Counted from the stretch's first letter, positions 24,613 through 37,848 are shown. The stretch: 64,000 bases of DNA from Symsagittifera roscoffensis (GCF_963678635.1 NC_087063.1:35130540-35194539), one strand, 5' to 3'. The notes: generated by a model not told the origin, from the sequence alone. Numbers and translations: made by a program.

Positions 24613-25982
24613 ATAAAGTCATTTTGTATGATCTATTTTTGACGCTGATACGTTTATGTTTGGTTGAAATTACTAAAACTTGGTTAGCTTGGTTCTCAGA
24701 TTTTTACAAAATCAGTATTATACTAGATGAATTCAAATGCCCACAGAAAACAGGTAAGGTATTTGTTTAGTTTGTTTTGTCAAATTTACCTACATATATG
24801 GTCTCTCGATTCCATAAAAATAAGAAACAACAGAGAACTTTATGAGTTTAAACTCTGCTGTGTAGAGCGCAGTATTTGGTGTCTGTATGATCCTTGATTC
24901 CGGAAACAAGACTCTAAACAAGACTCTAAATTTCATTTGCAAAATTTCCGTGGATTCCGCGCACAAACACTTGTAACGTAAATTTTGTCGGCAATATTGT
25001 TTTGTCGCGGATTCTGCAACAAGTGAAAGTAGCTAGTTGCTCTGGATTTCGTAAAATGTATATGCTTTCCGCAATTTTTTTATTACTGAACAAAACCAGT
25101 TGTTAAATATGAACAATTAAAAACAGAGCTGGAATTATTATCTAGAAATGCGGGAATCAACAGCGAGGACAAACAAGTTTAGTGGAATTCATGAACAAAT
25201 AAACAAATATTGCTTAACAATATCGGTGAATGTCAAATTTTAGTCTAATTGGGAAATTTACCAGCAGGCAACGTTTTCGGGATTGATTTGGAAACAATCA
25301 CCAAATGAAATCCTAATTTGGGTTATTTTTGGCTTCATAGTGGTTTCAAATCATCATTATTTGAGATGAGATGATTCGGGCGGGAAAAAGAATGAGATAG
25401 AAGGAATTGAGATCGAAGGAATTGACAGGAACTGAGATCGAATTTGGGTAGAATGCAGGAGTTGAGATCGAAACTGGCAGGAGTTGAGATCCATCCTGGA
25501 AAGAATTACGATCAGAATTAGGCATAAATTACCAAAAAGTGATATAAATGTTGGCGGTAAGTTGGGGACAGGAGTTGGATCGAAATCGGTGGTAAATTGG
25601 CAAAATCTGAGATCGCACAATTGATCTTTCAACTGATAAGCAGTATTTGTGATTGAAACCGCTGAAGATACCTGTTAAAAGTAGTTTGGAACATTACCTT
25701 ATATGTAAATTGAATCCGCAAACAAAAAGTGAATTCCGCTTTAAAATGATGCCGCAACAGCTCATTTTACACTAGCTATGTTTTTTATTTGTTAGTTGAT
25801 TCGACAAACTGTTCCGGTCTTCACAAAAACTTGTTTTTGGAGTGATTTTGACCGATATTGAGTTTTGTTTATTTTTTTGTGAAATCCAAAACAGCAAAGA
25901 CTATCAATGAAAAACAGCAAAATTGCGGATTTTGCGACAAATCTGATTTTGACCTGTTGGGGAATCCACTCACAACTCTCAA
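24613..25982. repeat. 1.37-kb tandem repeat, copy 2B
   Basis: Last copy of unit 2. It starts like 1B/1C (GCTGATACG), continues like 1A, and lacks about 25 bp of the GAGATC minisatellite. Its end (TCTCAAAATGCATAG) matches the end of 1C. Confidence 0.9.
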
Positions 25983-28258
25983 AATGCATAGTTTGGCCTC
26001 GTAAGGAAATTCACTGCAAAACAAATTTTAAAATTAATTGAATTTTGATTGGGTTATAATCGAAATAAGTAACTTTAAAAATGAAACTGCTTTTCGACAT
26101 GCATGACTGTTTTTTTGTTTTTGTTTTTTTTCCAATTAAGGAATTACAATTTCATCAAAACGTTTCATTATAAATTTTTCACTAGATTGTGGAACTATAA
26201 ATATTCTGGAAAGATTTTTTTGCTGATTGTTATACTCAAATCAAGAAACGTTCAATTAATTTTCATTAAAAAAATTTTGAATTCTCCTACAAAGTATAAA
26301 TGTTGTTTAAAAAAACGAAAATTTATCAAACATCCTGATTCTAAACAGCCAATTTCCTTGCAATAAAAAAACAAAATGGATAAGTTTACAGTACTCAGAA
26401 TTACAAAAAAAAACTTTGAAATTGTCAAAATGAACGGTGAATAAATAGAAAAAGTTCAACTTTTCACATTTTAGAAGTAAATTTAAGATCACAAACTAAA
26501 TTTTGACGAAAACACAGAAAGACTCAAAAAACATTTAGACATTTCTCCGGAACAAATTACTGAGCGAGACAAACCTGAAACTTGAAGGAACATGTGAGAA
26601 TTAGCCTACAAAAGTGCGTACAACCAAAAAATAGAAACAACAAAAAGCACTAAATTAGATGAATTATAAAATCTATTTCATAGGTTAAATTGTGTTATAA
26701 TCTGAGAGGAAGTTTTCTGTCAAAAAACATTGTTCAACTTAAACTATATCTGAAACAGAATTGCGTCGACTTGATGTTTTAATCTTTCAATTAAATTAGT
26801 ACAGAGTAATACAAAAGAAATCATTAGAACCTTTTCTGGTCAGGGGTTGAAACTGTCCTTAAACACCAAATTCCTTTTATGAAAATTATCCGGACTTTAT
26901 AAATCAGCTGTCAAAAAACAATTTGGACAATTTTCCTCATAGTTTCCTGACAATTGTATCTTGGGCTGTTCGGAACTTTTCAGATAGATTTTATGTAAAT
27001 TAATTTGATGATTAGATAATTGCAGTTTTACATTGGCCAGTTTCTTTTTATGAAAAAACAAATCTAATTTTACTGAAAAAAGTATGCTTTTATAGTAAGA
27101 ATGAGATATACCTCAAAACGGTATTGGTTTCTGTGGCATTCACGCAGATTTCGTTAAAAGTCTTTTGGATGCCCTCTCAAATTTATTTAAAGAAAAAAAA
27201 TTAGTGAACTCTAATTTGTTTATAATTGGTTTGAAAATTTTTTTAATGATTTGTATTCATGATAAATATTTCTTCGCAAAACATTTGTTGTCAAGCAAAT
27301 CTCATTGAGTTTTCCTAATACGACAACTGGCCACAAAAGACAACTCTCAACAAAATATAACTCTCAAAAGGCAACTCAAAAAATATCCACCGACGTGATG
27401 TGTGTTTGCCATATCATAAGGCAAATTTAAAAAAAAAACTTAGAAGCGGTTATCGCCGCAAAGCGCTGACGAGCTAGTAGCGCGTCTACTGGCAAATTTA
27501 AACCAAAGCTTTCAAGTCATAAATCAGTTTTAAACATTTTGAGTTGCGATGTGTCACAAAACCTGAGATTTTTTACATAGCGTAAGAAAACTTTATAATT
27601 GGACATTAAAAAGTTTTCGTTGCTTTGTGAGAAAAAAATCAAATTATTTTTGGTGAAAGTTGTTATGAAAAATTATCCAACAATATCTGAGAAAATCGGA
27701 AAATTATTTTATTGAAGAAAAAGGAATTTATAATTTTTAGCTCGATTTTGCGTGCGGAATGGATGGAGATTCAACAAAATTGAAAACGAAAACATAAAAA
27801 TGACAGTTTTCACTACTTTTGAAAATTTTATGGCTTCATTGTATGGAGATTAGAAAACAATCTGATATAGATACCTTAACGGGCAGTCGGAGCGTTCAGG
27901 GTTTTTCCCTGGTTGATAGGGACCTAGTTGTTCTAATAAGCATTTTGATTTTGACAGCTGATTTTGCTATGAATTATTTAACATTTTTATTTATTTTGAT
28001 TATCCATTCATTAAGACGTGTTTTCTTGACATATAATCGAACAGCAGAACGGTGAGCGCACTCGCAGTTTTTTTGCACTTCTTCAAAAAGATCTGCTAGC
28101 CTTGTGGCTTTGAAATATATATATATATATATATATATTTGAAAATATGTATATTTGAAAATTAGCTAGACACTTCAAATTGAGACCAGAAAATTAATCG
28201 AGTATTTTAACTAATAACATCTAGTATTTATTTATTAGGTTTGCTGATAAACACAAAA
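25983..28258. other. Gene-free part of duplication unit 2
   Basis: Collinear with 17730-20009 of unit 1, differing by scattered substitutions and short indels. It contains the family-A 3' end at about 27880 and an (AT)n tract at 28114-28138. No gene is recognised. Confidence 0.6.
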
Positions 28259-30574
28259 ATGAAAACTTTTAACTCCATCCTTTCCTCAACACGAGATGTT
28301 TCGCTTTTTCTCATCTTCAATGTTTGTTAAAACATTGAGGATTTTACTGAGTACAAAAATGAGCAGTACCAATTTCAAGTTCAAGTTAGATGAATTCAAG
28401 TTCGAGTGTTAGCTTCAAACCCGAGTCGAGATTTTCCGCCTAATTTGAAGTAAGGTTTGAGCCTTTTTTTTGATAAGTGCGCTTTATATATCTTGGTTCA
28501 AAATGAGCATTTTGAGAACTTTTTGAGGGGTGGTTCGGTTTGAGTGTTTTTGTGTGATATTTTGTGTGAAACACCGCCCAAAAATTGTTCTAATCTAGCG
28601 TGATTTTTAGCGGTTTTTGTTAAGATACCACTCAAAAACCGCTTAATTGTTTGTAGAAAAAACCGGTGAACGCGCGTATTTTGAAGCAATATTTTAAGCA
28701 AAATCGTCTAAAATAAACGCTCAAGCTCCTCAAAATTTGCTTCAAGTTAGGTGAAAAATTCTACTTGGGCATTTGAGGTTCTCTTACAAAATTATATAAT
28801 TGAGCCACATTTTTACGTTCGAATGTCAACCGTCTGATTTGTGTACCCAAGGTTAAAATACTGCAGTGGGGGACATGGCGAACGATGAGCACGACATTCA
28901 TGCGATGCATGATGGGGGCTGAGGACTCGATCACGTTCTGCGAGCCAATGCGATTTCCATGGTACTATGGAACAGAAGCGAGAACCAGAAGAAAGCTGGA
29001 GATACCAGCTGATCTTCCAGAAGATGGAAGCACTTTTGAGTTGGTGAAGAAGAAATATGAAGCACCGTATGAAGGAAAAAGACTTGTATTTGGGAAAGAA
29101 ATGGCATATTATGTATATCCGGAGGAACACTTGAAACAGATACCAGATGGGTATCGACATTCGTTCCTTATCAGGTCTTAAATTAGCTTCATGGAACTAG
29201 AAATCCAGCATATCTCTGTACAGTCATATAGAATAAAGTGACTTTTTGCAGGTTTTTTTTTGTTGCAAGGAAAAAAAACGTACAATGCTTAAGATCGGGA
29301 GAAGCAGTTTTTATTTTTATGAAAAAAAATTTACTGCGCCATTGTTCCTATTTTTTGGGGTTTGAGCGACGCTGAAAATTTTGGTGCAAAAAGGGCTATA
29401 GTTTTTATAGGGACCCCTCAAATCAATCCGAACAGCGCAAATCAATCCAAACAACGCAAAAATTTTGGCGCAAAAAAGGCTTTAGTTTTTTTAGGGACCC
29501 CTCAAATCAATCCCAACATTTCATAAACCCTCTGCGAATCGCAGAAGCCATTTTATCAAAAAAATGTTTTAACTTTTTGTTTTGAAAATTCAGTCTTACT
29601 TCTCTACAAAGCTTAGATCGCCCCTGATATGCGTTAAATAGCCCAGCTTCATTTTTTTTTCAAATATTGACTCCATCCTCAATTCTGGCAGCCAAAATGT
29701 TCCTTTACACTTATTAACGACATAAATGTAAATAAGTGGCTGCAGCCAATTCTGGATGATCAACTGTGAAACTTTGTAACGCGCTTTCTGTGCCAATATT
29801 TAGAGTAGTATATAATAACAGATAAAGCACTTTCTTATGTTCACAGTTCCTCCACAAAAGTGCTCAAAAAACAGTTTTTTTTTTAAAAAAGCCTGCTGTG
29901 CAAAAACCCAAATATGAAAAGAGCTCAAAAAGTTGGAAACGGCTGACTCGCTGATTTAAAAAAAGATTGACAAATATATTAAAACTCGACCCCACCTGCC
30001 CGTGGCCTTCGTAAGACAAAATGACAATTGTTTGATGCTCTTTACTTACGAGAATTATTGGTAAGGGACTGTAATGGGGAAAATAGCTTACACTTGTATG
30101 TTTAGACATCCCTTCAAGACTATGACATCAATGCTTAAGGTCATGAGCAACCAAGAGGACCCAGGTTTCAAAACAATTCAGCCAGAAGAAGGAAGGTTCG
30201 AACACATCTGGAAGCTATACCAGCATGTCATTGAGCAAATCGATCCACAAGCTATCATAATAGACGCTGATGATTTCATCCGAGATCCAGAAGCAATATT
30301 GAAAAAATATTGCAGTCATTATGGACTAGAATTCTGCGATAGTATGCTAAACTGGGAAGGCGATAACTTCAACGAGGAAATAGAATGTTGGGGAACTGTA
30401 TGGTTTGGAGACTTAATGTCAACCAAGACTATTAGAAAAGATCCAGATGTTGCGGATATGTTGTCAGAACCACCTGATATGTCACACTTTTCAGAAGATA
30501 TTCGAAAGATTGTGGAAGAAGACTTGATTTACTACAAAAAGTTACACGAACTAAGGCTTCAACTGAAGCTTTAA
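28259..30574 (+). CDS. P-loop sulfotransferase-like protein, copy 2
   Basis: Exons 28259-28321 (proposed), 28867-29174 and 30106-30574 are all shifted by exactly 8249 bp from copy 1. Intron boundaries, phases and the 279-residue length are the same. In the exons I noticed only one amino-acid change, a Gln to Pro near the C-terminus (EQPDMS in copy 1, EPPDMS here). All motifs named for copy 1 are intact, so both copies could be functional. Both carry at least 500 bp of upstream DNA in common, so they probably share regulation. The alternative, one copy being an assembly artefact, is made less likely by the differing number of 1.39-kb repeats and the scattered substitutions. Confidence 0.75.
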
Positions 30575-30812
30575 GCCCATGGTATAGTAACTTAATTAAT
30601 GCAACGAGGTTTTATGACCAATGAAAAACTCGAATATTATACAATTATAACTGTCACAAGATGTTCTTGCTGAAAAAAATATTATAAAAATTTTAAGAAC
30701 GATCTATATAATTCATACATATACATATATATAAGGGACCCTTTGGGAAAATTTGACAACCAGAATTGAGGGGGGAGGGGGATCAAAGAGACAAATATTG
30801 CCAATACACCAA

Positions 30813-31763
30813 AAAAAACTAATCCTAACTTCAAATTTCGTAGAACATTATGCCCTGTTAAATTTCTTTGAACTTATATTAAATAAATTAGATAAAATGG
30901 ACCAGCTAGTACTTTTTTTCGCTGAAAAGTCTGAAAATTAAAATCTGTTTTTAAAACTAAAATTTTTTATTCATTTAAATAACTTGTTAGTAAAGACCTT
31001 AACTTGCTCTTAACTTAGCAAATGAGTTCGACATAAACCTGAAAGAAATCCAAAGTCACACTGTGAAAACTCAAGTTTGAGTGCTCACAACTTTCCAGAT
31101 TATCTTAAAAAAAACAGAAAAAATGCAGGGGTAAAAAAAAACATTTTGGTTAGAGCCAGTAAAAAAAATGGTCTGGAAGTTGAATGAAATGCAGTCTGAG
31201 AAACTTAAATGTTCAGATCAGTTTTTTATCACCGATTTTTTTTTAAATTTAGTTAGAATCAAAAACCTAACCCAAAGTGTTCAAATTAGATACCCAAAAT
31301 GCTCCTCGGCATTTTTTGAGGCTTTCCTAGATGGTTAAAAATAATTCTCTTTTCAGAAGTGGTCAAAATAATAAATATATGCAAACCTTCTCGTGGCAGA
31401 GAAAGACGTTAACTGTTCCGACACCCTATTAGGGAATCTGAAGTAGTTTTTTTGGTTTAGTCATAAAATAGTTAGTCAATCTATCTCAAATGATAACACT
31501 CATGCATTTCGAAAATTGTTCGTTTTAAGTTGGATTTTAGTTTGCGCTCTGGAAAATGATTTCTCGACGGCCGAAAATTTTTGAAGCATAAAAAACTCTG
31601 AATAAAAAAATTGCAAAAGAAAATGTTTCATCTAGTAACGCGTCATTTGGATCAATTTGTTTTATTGAAGTTCGAATAATTTGTGAGCCGTACGATTTTG
31701 CCGTTTACGTTAAGCGTTATAATAAGACTGTAAAACAGCGGGCATAAGTTACCCTATACTGGC
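30813..31763. other. Gene-free spacer
   Basis: AT-rich DNA between duplication unit 2 and the LTR element. I see no domain, repeat or RNA gene; GTTCCGAC at about 31420 is an isolated match to the family-A end. The last bases before the LTR are ATACTGGC. Confidence 0.5.
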
Positions 31764-32886
31764 TGTAGTATTGAGAAATACTACACAGACAAAAGACCAT
31801 TGTCTTAATTGTTTATTCTAAATTGGAGCGTGCCATTTAAATTAAATCCTCTTTTCACTAAATCAGATATTGACTGATTTACTCTTATTAGGACTATAAA
31901 ATCTTGTTTTGAAAATCCACTCCTTTTTAAATACTTGTCCAATTTTTCTCATTTTTTCATGCTCAATATTTTAAAAGGGCGGCGATTATTAATACGTCCC
32001 TTTTAACTTAACTTGAAACAAACTGGATAAATATTTAGCAGTCTTGCCGGCTGCACTGAAATTCTCCTTGCTTTGATTAAGCAGAAGTGCACCTGCAATA
32101 TGATGCATCAGAGAGAGTAATATGAATTTTTAATAAGACAAACTGAAGGCTGCGGTTTTTATCAAAGGGGACTAATAAATTAAAGATATTTGATTTGAAA
32201 AAATCAAGTAAAAACTAGTTGAAAATTCCCTTATTAGAAAGGGAGAACAAAGGAGCAGGTGAAACCTGAATAATTAAAGATTGAATCAGCCGCCGGTTTA
32301 TGCTTACGAGCAAAAGGAATGGCCTGAAATCTTCAGTGTTTCATTTTGCTCAGTCAGCAGCAAGTTAGATATCTTCAGTTAGACCTTTTCAAAAAATAAA
32401 TAATTTTTCTTCTCTGCATTTACAGTAAAATTAAACTAGTCTTTTTCACAAAAAAAACAAAGAATAAATTCTCATTTCAAGTTCGATAAAATTATAAAAC
32501 GAGATACTCGAGATAACCCCATCTGAGGAAGTCTGGACTACAAGTACCCAAAGGACTACGGCAGGACAAAACTGACAACCAAACCAGAAGTGCCAAGTGG
32601 ACAACATCAAGGCAACCCAAGAAATACTACTCAGTCATCGACCTTAGTAAGAAGATAAAATATTGATGAACAAAATAAGATTAACTCAACCTCCCCTCAT
32701 AGGTATATTTCTTTAAGCTGTTCGATTCGCTTAAATAATCTAATTACCCAGTGCTCTGTATTTAACCAACTAATTAATTCATACCTTTTCTAACTATCGT
32801 TTCTACTCTACTTTTTGTCAAGACAATTTGACGATTTAAGGTGAGACTTATAACTTAGGATAAAATTACTAAGCATTCAACCAGCA
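31764..32886 (+). repeat. 5' LTR
   Basis: Begins TGTAGTATTGAG and ends CCAGCA (TG...CA). TATAAAA at 31895-31901 is a plausible promoter TATA box, and AATAAA at 32395-32400 a plausible polyadenylation signal. The first bases form a perfect hairpin, GTAGTATT-GAGA-AATACTAC (31765-31784). The matching 3' LTR lies at 46422-47546. Confidence 0.9.
31895..31901 (+). promoter_or_regulatory. LTR TATA box
   Basis: TATAAAA lies about 130 bp into the 5' LTR and is conserved in the 3' LTR at 46553-46559. Its position suits a U3 promoter driving the genomic transcript. Confidence 0.5.
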
Positions 32887-32887
32887 A

Positions 32888-34005
32888 ACTTACCTTGGAA
32901 TGATATAAGAGATCAATTCATAGATAGATTCACTGATGATAAAGATAAGTATAGGAGACGAATAGAAGCAGAAAACATAAAAAGACAACCTGATGAATTC
33001 ATTAAAAGCTACATACATAGATTAAGCACCGCAGTAGACCGTGGATGGCCTAATCCAACTTTTAATGATGATCAAAGAACAGCAAAGAAAATGGAATTCT
33101 TTGTACGCGGCTTAAGCCCGCCAGGCTTGAAACAAAAGGCTCATCAATTCCTAATTGAGAATCCACCCGCAACATGGCAACAATTAAAAGATCATATTGC
33201 AACAAAAGACTAAAGTTTTGCAGTAAGTAGTGAGTTTACTGGAACAGCCTCAAGTGTTGATAATAAATTGGAGATAGAAGGAATAAAGGATCAGCTTAAG
33301 GAGTTAACAGGACTAATGAAAGATCATAAAATAAATGCAGCCTATAATCCAAATGAACCCAGAAATAAACAAAACCATACCCGATTTTGTAAATGGTGTC
33401 GTAGGTCAGGTCATACTATCAGTGTTTGTTTTAAATATAGAGACCACAAAGATCAAAACAGAAAACCACCTCAGTATCGTGAAAAATTCTCAGACAATTA
33501 TAATAGGAGATCTAGGCCTCGAGAAGAAAATAGTTATAACAATCGATACAATGGCTATAACCAGCGAAATAACAATAACAGACCATATTCTCCGTATCCT
33601 AGACAGTTCAATAATAGAACAAATAGTTTCGATAGATCTCGATCTCAAAGTTTTGGATCAAGAGATAGAAATTTCAATAATAGATTTAACGATCAAAATA
33701 CCCCAAATCGTTATAATACTTACAACACAACCTCAAATAACTATAATCAAAATAGGAACAGAAGCAATTCTATACCCGAACGAAATAGAAGATCATTTTA
33801 ACAAGACAATTATAGAACGCAATACCAAAACAGACCTCACGAAAATAAATTCCCATCCTACAATAATCAATCAAGATCCCTAGGTGATTCAAAACCATCC
33901 TCCAGAGAAAATAGCCGAGACAGAAACCCTAAAGTACAATTTAGTGAGAATAAAATCCATGGCTATTACAGCGATGACGAAGGCGAGGAACTTACTTTAA
34001 ACTAG
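32888..34005 (+). pseudogene. gag: gag (5'-truncated, with internal stops)
   Basis: The frame is open from the LTR edge and starts within the capsid-like region (NLPWNDIRDQFIDRFTDD). It resembles retrotransposon gag (PF03732-type) through the FIKSYIHRL and FVRGLSPPG segments. An in-frame TAA at 33211-33213 and another at 33799-33801 interrupt one continuous frame that ends at TAG 34003-34005. A single CCHC zinc knuckle (CKWCRRSGHTISVC) lies near 33390. After it comes an Asn/Arg/Tyr/Ser-rich tail suited to RNA binding. The N-terminal matrix region, the leader and the primer-binding site are missing. Confidence 0.8.
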
Positions 34006-36098
34006 AACAGTCTCCGCAAGATAAAAAGTCACAAATGTATATTAATCTATATCAACATCCCGTCGGAGACAAAAATAAAAATAACGGCCTTGAAACCCAA
34101 TTTTTATTAGATAATTGAGCAACTTGTTCACTGTTAAATTATGATACCTATTTAGAATACGCAAAAATACAAAAGTTGACACTTACTAAAGCACAATCCA
34201 AAACATTTGCTGTTAATGGACAAAAACTCAAACTCTTAGGATATACAAATTTTAACGCTAGTTTTGACAGTAAAGGTGATTATTTTGTAAAAATTTGAGC
34301 ATGGGTTGCGGCCAAGGACGGATGTAAACTTAATATATTAGGTATGGATTTCCTCTCTAATTCAACTAAATCGATCGATTTTTCAACAGCAAAACTAGAA
34401 CTCAAAATGTACCCAGGAGTATCAGTCGCTATAAGCAATATAAAAAGCAAAAGCTATCCATTTATATGTAGTTATCAGAATGTACTTTTGGACCAAACTA
34501 TAACTTTAGCACCAAAATCAACTCGTGTCATTTCCATATCCCCAGCGGACAAAGTTTTTAAAAAAGGAACATCGTTCAAACTTGATAAAGACCTACAACA
34601 AAAAGGAATATACACTTATAACACATATTGTAATCATGACGAGAAAACGTTACCTATAATGTTAAACAATCCTAAAGAATCGAAGGTCATTATATCCAAA
34701 GGTTCAATTGGACAAACTTTCGAGGACATTGAAACTGATTCAAAAACAATCTACAGCGTCGCAGACAATATAGCTTTTATGGAAGTTTTGTTCAACAAAA
34801 ATGAACATCTTGATCATATTTTTCATGTAAGCGAGCAATCAAAAGATCAACTGGTTTTCAAAAATGCATCAATTGGTGAAAATAATAAAAATTCAAAAAG
34901 GAAAAACAAGGAAATTTTTAAACAAAAAGAACTAGATTATACTAATAAATACGAACTAGAAACAGATTTCAGCAAGGAATTGAAGGACCTGAAACCCAAA
35001 TCTGAACTAAACTCTCAAACACATTTTACAAATATACAAATTCATGAAATCCAAAAAAAATTTGACAAAACAAAACAAGAGTTTCTAAAAAAATTTGACT
35101 TTACTCACTCTGATATAGACCAATATCAATTACAAGACCTAATGAATATGCTATTACAAAATAAAGACGTATATTCACAACATAAATACGACGTAGGACT
35201 GATAAAGCAAAAATTCCGTGTAAAGCTTTTACCAAACTCTGTATTGACTAAACAAAGACCATCAAGAGTTTCATTGCATTACCAAGAAAAACTGAATGAC
35301 TTACTAGACCAACTATGTAAATCAGGAATAATTAGAGAAATGGGAAGTAATATCGAAATGGGATCAGAATTTATAAATCCAATTATAATACTTCCAAAAG
35401 GGAACATAGTCAAGCTCGTTATCGATGCGAGATACCTGAACTCAATAACTGACTTAAGTCGTTATTCATGGCCATTAGAACCAATAGGATCGCTCATCAC
35501 TAAGCTAAAAGGAAATTTCTTCACCACGAGTGATTTATGCTCAGCATACAATCAAGTACCTTTAACAGAAGAAACACAACAATTAACAAGCTTTGTAATT
35601 GGATCAAAACAATATACTTTTAAACGAGGTTTTTACGAATTATGTGGTCTACCAAATTTCTTCAGTAGAATAATGACAATACATTTTGCACCCTTAATAA
35701 AAAGAAATCAAGCAGTAACCTATATAGACGATACAATAATGCAAGCACAAACTGTAGAAGAAATGTTCGACATCATTGCTACATACCATGACTTATTGAG
35801 AAAATCAGGACTAAAAGCTCAACCAGAAAAAACGAATTTTTTTTTGAGAAGAGTACAGTTTTTAGGACATGTAATAAGTAAAAATGGCATACAACAAGTC
35901 AAGAAAAAGGTAGATGATCTCAAGGCATTGAAATCGCCAGAGAACAAAAGAGATGTAATGAGAGTGTTAGGTTGTTTAGGATTCTATAGTATGTATATAA
36001 AGAATTTACATGTAGACTCAAAACTTTTCTATGATTTGATACGGAATGATACAATTTTTAAATGGACACAAAATCATGAAAAACTATTTACGAAATAA
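34006..36098 (+). pseudogene. pol: Pol, protease and reverse transcriptase part
   Basis: A protease region precedes the open ORF of 34344-36098. The active-site segment near 34110-34130 reads LLDN, then TGA, then ATCSLLN, so the stop falls where the catalytic loop glycine is expected. A second TGA lies near 34299. The 584-codon ORF then contains the end of the protease (ILGMDFL), a 200-residue linker, and an RT with TTSDLCSAYNQVPL (catalytic Asp397), GLPNFFSRIMT and YIDD (residues 460-463). The frame ends at TAA 36096-36098 through a single-base change of frame just before RNase H. RT motifs are intact, but this copy cannot make full-length Pol. Confidence 0.85.
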
Positions 36099-37848
36099 AA
36101 GAAAGAATTAGCGCAATCACAATTTTAGCAATACCAGACACAAATATCCTTTCCATGTACACGTAGACTCATCATCAATAGGAATAGGTTCAATATTGGT
36201 ACAAGAATTCCCAGAAGGAAAACGTATAATATCCTTTAATTCAAGAGTATATAACAAAGAGGAACAAAAAATGTCAACAACAGCTAGAGAGCTTTGCGGT
36301 GTTGTATCAGCTCTACAAACATACGAACACTATTTATTAGGTTCACCACATCCAATATATCTCTAAACTGATCACGAAGCTTTGATTTATCTTTGGGGAA
36401 GAAGAGGTAAACTTTCCCATAGATATTTTAGATACCAATTGGTTATATCACAATTCCAAAATTTGAAAATTATTTGGACCGAAGGAAAAAACCTAGCATT
36501 CCCGGATATTTTAAGCAGAAATGTAACAACTAAAGATTTAGACAAACACCAATTAAAACTTAATAAAATTCCCAAAGACATTCTATTCTACGACGAAAAT
36601 GGCTACGAAGAAAAATACTTCATAGTACATGATACCGAAAAAGGACCCAGCGACGAATTTTTTCCTGTCATTAAACAAAATAAGAACGGTGTAACTAGAT
36701 TCAAAATAAACAACGACAAATTAATCAAAATACCCAAGGAAACAAAAAAAGAACAAATTTGCCCACTAACTGATATAAGTTCTTGCTTTATACAAGGTTC
36801 AGCTATCAACCAAGTTAGAATGATTCATAACAAAATACCAAATAATAATGCAAATGACGAAGAATCAGATTATAACTACTCCGAATTGTCCTTCGAATTA
36901 AACACTAACCCAACCCAATTTGGGGATTATACGTCAAATTACGATATTGAAGACCAGTCCTTTGAAACGACTGAGGAACAAGATGAAATCCTTCAAGAAT
37001 GTTTGCTAAACGATGAAATTGCACTATGTGAACAATTAACCAATAAACTAGAAAACAAAAAAATTGCAACCAACCTGCCTAACGAAACACTTACAAACAA
37101 GGATAACCTTACTCAGATTTTCACTAGTTTCAACAACCTAGGAAAAAATATAGATTTAAATACGGAACTTATTGCCAGAGAACAAGACACGGATGCAGTC
37201 ATAAAAATCGTAAAAGAATTAGTGAGAAACAAAAACAAAGACTTAAAAAATATACATTATAGACAATCGAAAGCTTTATCTTCATATCTAAATAAATTTG
37301 AAACATTATTATTATTAGGAAATATTCTTTGCATCGAACAAACATCAGATAATCCCGAAGTGAAAGAAATTAAAATTTGTGTACCTATGTCACTTTTTAT
37401 AAAAACATTTGAATTGGCCCATACAGATCAATTAGCAGGTCATGTAGGAAAAGACAAAACCATTGCGAATATAAAACGATTTTTCTTTTGGCCAGGCATG
37501 TATAAATGGATAACACAGTTAATAGCAGGATTTCTTGACTGTCAAAAAAACAAACACAAACGTCACGATCTTAACCAAGCACCGTTAGAACAATGGACGG
37601 AATCAGTACCTTTCCCGTTTCATACTGTACACATAGATCATAAGGGACCAATTAATCCTATATCAAACGGAAAGAAACACTGTTTAGTTGTGGTAGATTC
37701 ATTTTCTCGATTCCTCCAAGTATATCCAGTAGCTAACACTACCGCATTTGAAACAATAAAAACTTTAGAAAAATTTATTCTCACATTTGGTATTCCACAA
37801 AAACTAGTTTATGATAAAGGAAGCTTTAATGAACGAAGATTTTCCTAG
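36099..37848 (+). pseudogene. pol: Pol, RNase H and integrase N-terminal and core part
   Basis: RNase H begins in a shifted frame (HVHVDSSSIG near 36160) after two one-base frame changes. It meets a TAA at 36364-36366 just before TDHEALIYLWG. The open ORF at 36382-37848 covers the RNase H end (FPDILSRNV), a long acidic spacer of about 270 residues, then the integrase. The integrase zinc finger has both His (HTDQLAGH), but of the two Cys only the last remains: FLDC stands where CxxC is expected. The first catalytic Asp is at about 37636 and the second at 37813 (YDKGS). The ORF ends through a frameshift immediately after the second Asp. Confidence 0.8.

Larger units (their letters stand above)
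22562..30812. repeat. Segmental tandem duplication, unit 2 (8.25 kb)
   Basis: Second unit in direct orientation. It starts abruptly inside the family-A element, lacking its first bases, and ends at GCCAATACACCAA. Unit 1 runs into unit 2 at a short A-rich microhomology (CACCAAGAAAG). It carries two rather than three 1.39-kb repeats. The downstream part is offset from unit 1 by a constant 8249 bp across the sulfotransferase-like gene. Confidence 0.95.

Noticed and set aside
12894-30812. Repeat arrays as a CRISPR-like locus
   Set aside because: Units are 1.39 kb without spacers, the setting has introns and retrotransposons, and no cas-like gene is present.
34100-34310. Two in-frame TGA codons in the protease region as possible recoding or a variant genetic code
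   Set aside because: One falls on the expected glycine of the catalytic loop and the same frame has TAA stops in gag and RNase H. Host genes here end at TAA and TGA normally. Decay is the simpler explanation.
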